A stretch of DNA of 64,000 bases, taken from Oceanospirillaceae bacterium (GTDB taxonomy: Bacteria > Pseudomonadota > Gammaproteobacteria > Pseudomonadales > Balneatricaceae). The stretch spans positions 124,001-188,000 of the forward strand of contig JAPYOS010000002.1 of NCBI GenBank assembly GCA_029938085.1, in the 5' to 3' direction. Position 1 is the stretch's first letter, and each line of letters begins with the position of its first letter. Position numbers and translations under genes: made by a program. Shown here piece by piece: positions 46,566 to 52,587 of this stretch. The notes beneath the pieces are model-generated. The model saw only the letters and a list, made by a program, of their open reading frames with translations. It was not told the origin of the DNA and did no database searches.

Positions 46566-46593
46566 TTGCAGACTTTCTTAGTAGTAGTAATAT
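46566..46593 (+). promoter_or_regulatory. Sigma-70-type promoter candidate for the microcin-like operon
   Basis: TTGCAG (46566-46571) and TAATAT (46588-46593) are spaced by 16 bases and lie 29 bp before the start codon of the peptide gene. The match is reasonable but not perfect. Confidence 0.4.
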
Positions 46594-46622
46594 TTTAATA
46601 TAAGTTACATGGAGTAATTATA

Positions 46623-46826
46623 ATGAATGAATTAACAATAAATGAAATGCAGCAAGTAAGTGGTGGTGCTCGGGTAGTTGCTGCGGTTGGGATAGTTCTT
46701 GGGCTTCTCGCTAGTGAAATTTGGAGTGGTGCTAAGGCAGTTGTCAAGGAAGCCAAAGCTGAAGTGGCGAATTCACGAGCTGGTCAGAATTGCAGACAAA
46801 CCCGAAGGGGTATGCGCTGTAGGTGA
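46623..46826 (+). CDS. Double-glycine-leader peptide, class II microcin/bacteriocin candidate
   Basis: The 67-residue product begins with a classic double-glycine leader, MNELTINEMQQVSGG (residues 1-15), the form cleaved by C39-peptidase ABC exporters. The predicted 52-residue mature peptide has a hydrophobic helix (VVAAVGIVLGLLASEIW, about 18-34), an amphipathic Lys/Glu/Ala stretch, and a cationic tail with two cysteines (CRQTRRGMRCR) that could form a disulfide loop. GGAG lies eight bases before the ATG. The gene is followed at 34 bp by a small membrane protein and then a strong terminator. No exporter is present in the window. The leader is clear; antibacterial activity is inference. Confidence 0.75.
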   Translation: MNELTINEMQQVSGGARVVAAVGIVLGLLASEIWSGAKAVVKEAKAEVANSRAGQNCRQTRRGMRCR

Positions 46827-46860
46827 TATAGCTTTGCTTATCCATTAAGGAATAATATTT

Positions 46861-47220
46861 ATGTCAAAACTGTATGTGATACCTAATCCAGAAAGAACCT
46901 ATATTTGGGTTACCGTAATTACCTTCGCTGCGGCACTAGTGACTGCGGCTATTACTGGTAGTGTGGTGTCTGATGTGCTTTCATGGCTCTTTATCTCCCT
47001 CGCGCTTATGTCGTTTATGGCGATCTTTGAGAGTAAGTGGTGCATTAGGATAGTTATTGCTATCGCTACAGGGATGATTGTATCTCGGCTTGTCCGCTGG
47101 TGGGATAATGGATTTGCAATTCAGGATATTCAATGGGCAAGTATTATGGGAATACTACTTGCCTTGTGTTTCTTTATTGGTTTGGTGCAGCTTATTGATG
47201 CCAAAGCAGCAAAAGTCTGA
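46861..47220 (+). CDS. Small four-span membrane protein, possible immunity protein
   Basis: I do not recognise the family. The 119-residue product has a short polar start, four hydrophobic segments (about residues 14-36, 39-54, 60-82 and 92-112) and a basic end (DAKAAKV). An AAGGA box precedes the ATG. Its position directly after the double-glycine peptide gene, on the same transcript and before a terminator, is where bacteriocin immunity proteins are usually encoded, and small polytopic proteins often fill that role. That function is inferred from context only; it could equally be a helper membrane protein. Confidence 0.7.
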   Translation: MSKLYVIPNPERTYIWVTVITFAAALVTAAITGSVVSDVLSWLFISLALMSFMAIFESKWCIRIVIAIATGMIVSRLVRWWDNGFAIQDIQWASIMGILLALCFFIGLVQLIDAKAAKV

Positions 47221-47249
47221 TAGTGCTTTTCCCCTCCTTTAACCTTTAT

Positions 47250-47288
47250 CCCGCCAAGTTTACCTCTTATAATCTTGGCGGGTTTTTT
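47250..47288 (+). terminator. Rho-independent terminator of the microcin-like operon
   Basis: CCCGCCAAG (47250-47258) and CTTGGCGGG (47274-47282) form a 9-bp perfect GC-rich stem with a 15-base loop, followed by six T residues (47283-47288). It lies 30 bp after the membrane-protein stop. Confidence 0.9.
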
Positions 47289-47299
47289 GTCAAACAATA

Positions 47300-47322
47300 T
47301 AAGTATTTACTTAGGTAAGTAT
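47300..47322. repeat. TAAGTA palindrome and direct repeat
   Basis: TAAGTA-TT-TACTTA (47300-47313) is a perfect palindrome and is followed by TAAGTAT (47316-47322). The same word is clustered on the other side of the peptide operon at 46378-46434, so these repeats flank the cassette. Confidence 0.5.
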
Positions 47323-47328
47323 CAATGC

Positions 47329-47534
47329 TTATAACTTGTCGATAAGTTGCTCTAGCAGTTCGCCTATCGTTGTCTCTTGGCTGACTGCTGCTAACTTGAT
47401 TTTACGATGATGTGCCTTGCTAACATTCGCACATCACCCGTTGGCACCTGGCTGCTTGTTTGCTTTCTCTCTGTAGGCTTTTGTTCAACGAAGTCTAAAG
47501 CTGCTGCTGTATTAAGCGTGGGTTTTTTTATCAT
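47329..47534 (-). pseudogene. Frameshifted ribbon-helix-helix (partition-type) protein gene
   Basis: Reading from the ATG at 47534 (AGGTG box six bases upstream) gives MIKKPTLNTAAALDFVEQ and a polar linker ending in GDVR, then runs out at a TAG (47391-47393). The next frame, entered near 47427, continues NVSKAHHRKIKLAAVSQ and ETTIGELLEQLIDKL to a TAA at 47329. Together they make one protein of about 70 residues whose C-terminal half looks like the ribbon-helix-helix domain of small partner proteins of ParA-type ATPases on plasmids and integrative elements. The usual short strand after GDVR is missing, so a deletion not divisible by three is likely. No ParA gene is in the window. Confidence 0.65.
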
Positions 47535-47622
47535 TGTTAGCACCTGAGTATCGTTATAATTTCGCTGGTAAGGTCTGTTAATTCTTGCTTTGCTTTCTTA
47601 TCGCGCCATTCAGTTACCCCTA

Positions 47623-47830
47623 TTTCTAAGCTGCCTGTGCGGCAGTGAACAGTCACCGACATTCAGTTTCCGACTGATGACCTTTCTAAGCTGCCTGTGC
47701 GGCAGTGAACCTGAACGCTGGAGAGACAAACCCGAAGAGAAATTTCTAAGCTGCCTGTGCGGCAGTGAACTACAGCCATTGGTTACATGATTGACTACGA
47801 GTTTTCTAAGCTGCCTGTGCGGCAGTGAAC
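47623..47830 (-). CRISPR. Type I-F CRISPR mini-array, 4 identical repeats and 3 spacers
   Basis: Four identical 28-base repeats (TTTCTAAG...GGCAGTGAAC on the plus strand; GTTCACTGCC...AGCTTAGAAA on the minus strand) start at 47623, 47683, 47743 and 47803. The period is exactly 60, with 32-base spacers at 47651-47682, 47711-47742 and 47771-47802. The 28/32 geometry and the GTTCACTGCC hairpin are type I-F (Ypest). The crRNA sense is the minus strand, so the leader should be to the right, but only 16 bases separate the last repeat from the rplS terminator. No cas gene is in the window. The repeat translates in some frames; those readings are not genes. Confidence 0.95.
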
Positions 47831-47849
47831 TCATAAATTTCAGACCAAA

Positions 47850-47886
47850 AAAAACCGCACCTAACTCAACGCTAGGTGCGGTTTTT
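47850..47886. terminator. Bidirectional terminator at the end of the rpsP-rplS operon
   Basis: AAAAACCGCACCTA (47850-47863) pairs with TAGGTGCGGTTTTT (47873-47886) around a 9-base loop. It ends rplS transcription on the minus strand and, with T residues on both sides, would also stop plus-strand readthrough. It occupies the position where the CRISPR leader should be. Confidence 0.93.
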
Positions 47887-47900
47887 CTATCAGCTTAAGC

Positions 47901-48263
47901 TTATCGCTTAGCCAACTTTTCCTTGATACGTGCTGCCTTACCAGACAAGTCGCGCAAGTAGTACAACTTGGCTTGACGCACATCACCACGGCGCTTAACA
48001 GCAACACTGTCAACCTGGTGGCTAAAGGTTTGGAAAGTACGCTCAACGCCCACACCGTGAGAGATTTTACGTACTGTAAAGGCAGAGTTAAGGCCGCGGT
48101 TACGCTTGCCGATTACAACACCTTCGTAAGCCTGTAGACGCTCACGGGTACCTTCTGTTACCTTAACTTGAACCACAACGGTGTCGCCGGGGCCAAATTC
48201 TGGCATTTCTTTGTTCATTTGTTCAGATTCAATTTTCTGAATAATCAAGTTTTTGCTGCTCAT
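47901..48263 (-). CDS. rplS: 50S ribosomal protein L19
   Basis: A 120-residue protein with the L19 pattern [32 protein letters not shown] and the basic end [11 protein letters not shown]. It lies at the 30S-50S interface. It is the last gene of rpsP-rimM-trmD-rplS, 16 bp after trmD, with a strong terminator after it. Confidence 0.98.
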   Translation of the reverse strand: MSSKNLIIQKIESEQMNKEMPEFGPGDTVVVQVKVTEGTRERLQAYEGVVIGKRNRGLNSAFTVRKISHGVGVERTFQTFSHQVDSVAVKRRGDVRQAKLYYLRDLSGKAARIKEKLAKR

Positions 48264-48279
48264 GGCACGCTCCTGTTCT

Positions 48280-49026
48280 TCACTCTTCAGACTGATCTGT
48301 TAAGCGAATAAATTCTGCTAAAGACTGCTCTTGTTCCTGTGTCAGTGTCATCTGTTCTAGTAAATCCGGTCGCTTCAGCCAAGTCTTACCCAGCTGTTGC
48401 TGCATACGCCAACGGGCAATAGCGGCATGGTCCCCACTCAACAGCACCTTAGGCACTGGCAACCCTGCAACCATTTCTGGGCGGGTATAGTGAGGGCAAT
48501 CCAACAAGCCCTGAGCAAACGAATCTTCTTGCGCCGATTCTGCATGCCCTAATACACCAGGTAACAAACGTGAAACTGCATCAATAAAGGTCATGGCTGC
48601 GAGTTCACCGCCACTTAACACGAAGTCTCCTAGAGACCACTCTTCATCAATATCGGTACCAATTAAGCGCTCATCAATTCCTTCGTAACGCCCTGCTACC
48701 AATACCAAGCTTTCCTGCTTGGCCAGTTCTACTACACCTGCTTGGTCTAACCTACGCCCTTGGGGTGATAAATAAATCACCTTAGGCTGGCCTAATTCGG
48801 TTTTAGCTTGGCCGATGGCATCTCGTAAAGGCTGTACCTTCATCAACATACCAGGCCCGCCACCGTATGGCCGGTCATCCACTGTGCGGTGTTTGTCCTG
48901 GGTAAAGTCGCGTGGGTTATACCCAGTAACTTGCAACAATCCTTGCTGCGTTGCTCTTCCTACCACACCAAAGTCGGTTAACGACTTGAGCATTTCTGGA
49001 AATAGCGTTACTACGCCTACTTTCAC
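48280..49026 (-). CDS. trmD: tRNA (guanine-N1-)-methyltransferase TrmD
   Basis: The 248-residue SPOUT-class enzyme makes m1G37 in tRNAs reading CNN/GGG-type codons. The start [11 protein letters not shown], the AdoMet knot with [15 protein letters not shown] and [15 protein letters not shown] are diagnostic. Its ATG follows the rimM stop directly, which suggests translational coupling in this conserved operon. Confidence 0.98.
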   Translation of the reverse strand: MKVGVVTLFPEMLKSLTDFGVVGRATQQGLLQVTGYNPRDFTQDKHRTVDDRPYGGGPGMLMKVQPLRDAIGQAKTELGQPKVIYLSPQGRRLDQAGVVELAKQESLVLVAGRYEGIDERLIGTDIDEEWSLGDFVLSGGELAAMTFIDAVSRLLPGVLGHAESAQEDSFAQGLLDCPHYTRPEMVAGLPVPKVLLSGDHAAIARWRMQQQLGKTWLKRPDLLEQMTLTQEQEQSLAEFIRLTDQSEE

Positions 49027-49551
49027 CTAAAACTCCGGATCCCAATCGACCCGAATAACACCTCCGAGGAGGTCAATCTTTGTAATCACTTGGTCTGGCA
49101 AATAAGGTATTAGACGCTCGTTACGATCAATACTTTCTTCATTGCCTTTCACCACTAGCACATCATTTGAGCCGGTAGCAATCAAGTGGTCGACCTTGCC
49201 GAGTTTTACCCCTGCGTCAGTCTCAACATTCAGCCCAGTTAGTTGTTGCCAATAATAATCACCGTCTTCTAGATCAGGTAATATGGCACGATCTACCGAG
49301 ATATCCAGTCCGCAATATTCACGGGCCTTGTCGCGGTCGTCACAACCTTCCAGTAATGCAATTAATCCTTTGCCGTGGGTCTTGCCCTGTTTGAGTTTCA
49401 ATTCTTGCCAAACACCGTCAATACAGGTTTGCCAAGGTTGATAATCAAAGATGTTAGCCATGGGTTCGGTGCTAGAAAACACTTTTACCCAGCCCTTCAC
49501 TCCGTAAACGGTAGTGATGCGACCCAGCTTTACGCGTTGGTCTTGAGCCAT
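49027..49551 (-). CDS. rimM: Ribosome maturation factor RimM
   Basis: The 174-residue protein has an N-terminal RimM domain (LGRITTVYGVKGWVKV) and a C-terminal PRC-barrel region (DYYWQQLTGLNV, VLVVKG, LIPYLPDQV). It assists 30S head assembly through protein S19. Order and spacing between rpsP and trmD are the standard ones. Confidence 0.97.
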   Translation of the reverse strand: MAQDQRVKLGRITTVYGVKGWVKVFSSTEPMANIFDYQPWQTCIDGVWQELKLKQGKTHGKGLIALLEGCDDRDKAREYCGLDISVDRAILPDLEDGDYYWQQLTGLNVETDAGVKLGKVDHLIATGSNDVLVVKGNEESIDRNERLIPYLPDQVITKIDLLGGVIRVDWDPEF

Positions 49552-49599
49552 GTTAACAATCCTTACAACAATGAGTTAATGCAAATGCTTAGTCAGCTA

Positions 49600-49851
49600 T
49601 TATTCAGCTGCTTTGCGGGCTGCTTTAATCAGTCCAGCAACACGTACAGTTGGCTGAGCACCTTGCTCCATCCAAAAGTCAACGCGCTGCATGTCAATCC
49701 GAGTTACTTCTTCTTGGCCACGAGCAACTGGGTTATGAAAACCCACACGCTCAATAAAGCGACCGTCACGCGGATTGCGCTGATCAGCTACAGTTAAATG
49801 ATAGAAAGGGCGCTTTTTAGAGCCCCCACGAGCTAAACGAATGGTTACCAT
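49600..49851 (-). CDS. rpsP: 30S ribosomal protein S16
   Basis: The 83-residue protein begins [20 protein letters not shown] and continues with [13 protein letters not shown], both diagnostic of S16. It is the first gene of the rpsP-rimM-trmD-rplS operon; the promoter must lie in the 370-bp region to its right. A 48-bp gap separates it from rimM. Confidence 0.98.
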   Translation of the reverse strand: MVTIRLARGGSKKRPFYHLTVADQRNPRDGRFIERVGFHNPVARGQEEVTRIDMQRVDFWMEQGAQPTVRVAGLIKAARKAAE

Positions 49852-50223
49852 GCGTTAGATCCCTTTACGTCGTGTAAGTTTTGAAATCACTTACTATTCA
49901 TCAATGCAATGCGCCATTATTGGCGACATCACGGAAATGGGCATTACCCCGTCTGAATTAATAACATGCTACACATGCCTAATTCAGGGCGGGTATTGTA
50001 CGTCAAAGCGAGCCTCAGTACAAACATTACAAACAACCAAGTTTTCTTTACATTGGCCACGCCAATCAACGCTTACAAGCACCATAATTAACGTTTGATT
50101 TGCGGATTCTTCTGGAGTATCTTCGATAATTCAAGATAAAGGCTTTTAAAGCGCTGCCTTGACATAGGAGAAGGTGAGCATTAGCTCTCCAATTTTATTA
50201 AGACGCAGCCAATAGGAGTTTTT
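49852..50223. promoter_or_regulatory. Divergent promoter region between rpsP and the CGS-type gene, with a long dyad
   Basis: No gene is seen here. A symmetric element has arms TGAATTA (49954-49960) and TAATTCA (49980-49986), extended outward by partly matching C/G-rich bases and inward by CATG (49965-49968, 49974-49977). An AATAGGAG box precedes the gene at 50224. The dyad could be an operator for the ectoine genes or a transcribed stem-loop; function is unknown. Confidence 0.5.
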
Positions 50224-51408
50224 ATGCGCAAAAATATCGGCAAATCCACCCAGAGTATCTGGGGCGGCGAACAAGAACACGAACTTTACGAACGCTCAAC
50301 TCAAGTACCTGTAGTCCATAGCGTGTCCTTTGCCTACAAAGACATAGACACTTGGCATAAAGTAGCCTTGGGCCAAGAGCCCGGTCACATCTACTCACGC
50401 AACACCAACCCCACAGTACGCGCCTTTGAAGACAAAGTTAAGGTACTCGAAGGGGCCGACGCTGCCACGAGCTTTTCAACTGGCATGGCTGCCATAAGCA
50501 ATACCCTAGCCACCTTCCTCAAGCCCGGCGATCGCATTGTCTCCATTAAAGACAGCTACGGCGGCACCAACGTTATTTTTAACGAGTTTTTGCCACCCTT
50601 AGGCATTGAAGTTGCGCTATGCGAAACGGGTGACTATGAACAGCTGGAAGCGGAGATCGCCAAAGGCTGTACCGTACTGTACCTAGAAACACCCACCAAC
50701 CCCACCATTAAAATTACCGACATCAAACGCCTCGCTACTAAGGCTCATCAAGTGGGCGCATTAGTGGTAGTTGACAACACCTTTGCTACGCCTATTAATC
50801 AATTACCTTTAACGCTGGGGGCCGACATCGTGTTGCATTCTGCCTCCAAGTATCTAGGTGGTCATGCCGATGCTTTAGGTGGCGTCATTTGTGGCGCTGC
50901 GTCACTGGTGGAAAAAGTTTACCATTACCGAGAAATCAACGGTGCCACCCTTGCGCCAATGGATGCCTACAGCCTGCTACGCGGCATGAAGACCCTTAAA
51001 TTACGCGTGCAGCGCCAAAACGAAAACGCTATGGCGGTAGCGCGTTTCTTACAAAATCACCCCAACGTGGATCAGGTCAACTACCCCGGCCTTGAGAGCC
51101 ACCCAGGCCATGACATAGCCAAGCAACAAATGTTAGGTTTTGGCGGCATGCTCAGTTTTTCTGTACATGGCGGCTTAGACGCCATTAAGACATTCTTGCC
51201 CCGTTTAAATTACGCCCACATGGCTGCAAACTTGGGTTGCGTTGAAACCGTAGTAGGCCCACCAGTAACCACGTCTCACGTGGAATGCACTGCCGAGGAA
51301 CGTGCGGCAGCGGGCATCCCTGAAGGTTTAGTACGCTATTCCACGGGTATTGAAGACATTGAAGATCTACTTGCCGACCTAGAACAAGCTCTGAGCGTTC
51401 TCAATTGA
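50224..51408 (+). CDS. Cystathionine gamma-synthase family PLP enzyme in the ectoine operon
   Basis: The 394-residue Cys/Met-metabolism PLP enzyme has GHIYSRNTNPTVRAFE, the cofactor-stacking region SFSTGMAAISN, LYLETPTNP, VVDNTFATP with the pyridine Asp, and Schiff-base Lys209 in SASKYLGGHAD. Classic members act at the gamma carbon of homoserine esters or cystathionine. The stop overlaps doeA by 4 bp, and doeB follows, so it is co-translated with ectoine hydrolysis genes. The ectoine product 2,4-diaminobutyrate carries a gamma-amino group, which makes it a conceivable substrate; that is inference. No met genes are near, so a methionine role is less likely. Confidence 0.88.
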   Translation: MRKNIGKSTQSIWGGEQEHELYERSTQVPVVHSVSFAYKDIDTWHKVALGQEPGHIYSRNTNPTVRAFEDKVKVLEGADAATSFSTGMAAISNTLATFLKPGDRIVSIKDSYGGTNVIFNEFLPPLGIEVALCETGDYEQLEAEIAKGCTVLYLETPTNPTIKITDIKRLATKAHQVGALVVVDNTFATPINQLPLTLGADIVLHSASKYLGGHADALGGVICGAASLVEKVYHYREINGATLAPMDAYSLLRGMKTLKLRVQRQNENAMAVARFLQNHPNVDQVNYPGLESHPGHDIAKQQMLGFGGMLSFSVHGGLDAIKTFLPRLNYAHMAANLGCVETVVGPPVTTSHVECTAEERAAAGIPEGLVRYSTGIEDIEDLLADLEQALSVLN

Positions 51409-52583
51409 AAGCCAGCAGGAGGCGGTTTGAGCAAGGAGAATACCTAGCCCGCCAAACCAAAACTCGGGTCGCCATGGAGGCGGCCGGAGTTGAGCTACTC
51501 ATTATTTACGACCCCGCCAACATGTGCTGGCTAACGGGTTACGATGGCTGGTCCTTCTATGTGCACCAGTGTGTGGTTATCGGCACCGATGGTACCCTAT
51601 TCTGGTATGGCCGTGGCATCGACGCCAAAGGCGCTGAACTGACCACCGACCTGAGCCTTGACAATATTCTGGCCTACCCAGACGACTATGTGATGACGCC
51701 AGATTGCCATCCTATGGAGTTCTTGGCCACTATATTACAAGACAAAGGCCTAGCCAAATGCACCATTGGCCTAGAGAAAGACAACTACTACTTTTCTGCA
51801 CGGGCGGCCGAATCCCTTTACGCCACCTTGCCTAACGCAACATTTAGCGACCAAACTGGGCTAGTTAACTGGCAGCGAGCGGTGAAGTCGCCAACAGAAA
51901 TAATTTACATGCAACGCGCCGGCAAAGTGATTGAAGGTGTGTACGGCCGTATTATGCAAGTGGCCCATGTAGGCATGCGTAAAAATGACCTAGTGGCCGA
52001 AATCATGCACGCCGGCGCCCAAGGCAACGAAGGCCACTACGGCGACTATCCGTCTTTTGTACCCTTAATCGGTGCCGGCGAAGAAGCCGCGGCCTGCCAC
52101 ATGACTTGGGACGATCAACCCCTTGCCCCAGAAGAAGGCATGTTTTTGGAGCTGGCCGGTGCCCACAACAGGTACCACTGCCCTTGCTCACGAACCTTGT
52201 TCTTAGGTACCCCTACGCAAAAGTACCTAGACATTGAAAAAGTCATTAACGAGTGCATCTTGAATGCTCTTCAACTATTTAAGCCCGGCGTGACTTGCTC
52301 TGAAATTGCGCTAAATTTTACCGCCACCCTTAAGGGCCATGGCTACGAAAAGAACAACCGCGTAGGTTACCCTATTGGCCTGAGCTATCCCCCAGACTGG
52401 GGCGAACGCACCATGAGCCTTCGAGCTAATGACCATACGGTGCTAGAGGAAAATATGGTGTTTCACTTTATGCCCGCCATTTGGTTTGACGACTGGGGTT
52501 TTGAAATGACCGAAAGCGTAATAGTCACCCCTAACGGCGGCCAATGTTTGTCTAATGTGCCACGCCAACTATTAGTGAGATGA
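51405..52583 (+). CDS. doeA: Ectoine hydrolase DoeA (M24 peptidase family)
   Basis: The 392-residue protein has the DoeA N-terminal segment DPANMCWLTGYDGWSFYVHQ (about residues 36-55), LVNWQRAVKSPTEI linking the domains, and a pita-bread M24 domain with LIGAGEEAAACHMTWDD and MVFHFMPAIWFDDWGFEMTES. DoeA opens the ectoine ring to N-acetyl-diaminobutyrate. The start is probably TTG overlapping the previous stop (TTGA), since no in-frame ATG occurs before residue 24, inside the conserved domain. It is followed at 4 bp by doeB. Confidence 0.92.
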   Translation: MKASRRRFEQGEYLARQTKTRVAMEAAGVELLIIYDPANMCWLTGYDGWSFYVHQCVVIGTDGTLFWYGRGIDAKGAELTTDLSLDNILAYPDDYVMTPDCHPMEFLATILQDKGLAKCTIGLEKDNYYFSARAAESLYATLPNATFSDQTGLVNWQRAVKSPTEIIYMQRAGKVIEGVYGRIMQVAHVGMRKNDLVAEIMHAGAQGNEGHYGDYPSFVPLIGAGEEAAACHMTWDDQPLAPEEGMFLELAGAHNRYHCPCSRTLFLGTPTQKYLDIEKVINECILNALQLFKPGVTCSEIALNFTATLKGHGYEKNNRVGYPIGLSYPPDWGERTMSLRANDHTVLEENMVFHFMPAIWFDDWGFEMTESVIVTPNGGQCLSNVPRQLLVR

Positions 52584-52587
52584 ACCC

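Larger units (their letters stand above)
46096..46622. other. Intergenic region between xerD and the microcin-like gene
   Basis: No supported gene occurs in this stretch. It contains one CRISPR-like repeat (46290-46317), a cluster of ATAAGTAT-type direct repeats (46378-46434), three ACAGTT/AACTGT half-sites (46500-46546) and a probable promoter (46566-46593). The composition becomes clearly AT-rich from about 46370 onward, unlike the flanking core genes. Confidence 0.7.

Noticed and set aside
46150-46622. Xer recombination site (dif-like) upstream of xerD
   Set aside because: The 28-bp solo element matches the I-F CRISPR repeat exactly in form, not a dif site with 11-bp arms and a 6-bp centre.
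47651-47682. Ten-base match of spacer 1 (AGTCACCGAC) to the EEP gene near 38930
   Set aside because: Ten-base matches between three spacers and 64 kb are expected several times by chance; no extended or seed-plus-PAM match was seen.
47590-47834. Open frames on both strands across the CRISPR array with repeated Cys-rich peptides
   Set aside because: They arise because the 60-bp period is divisible by three, so each repeat is read in the same frame. Repeats and spacers fully explain the pattern.
46150-47886. CRISPR-associated transposon (type I-F3 CAST)
   Set aside because: No tnsA, tnsB, tnsC, tniQ or cas genes, and no transposon ends were recognised. The island is too small.
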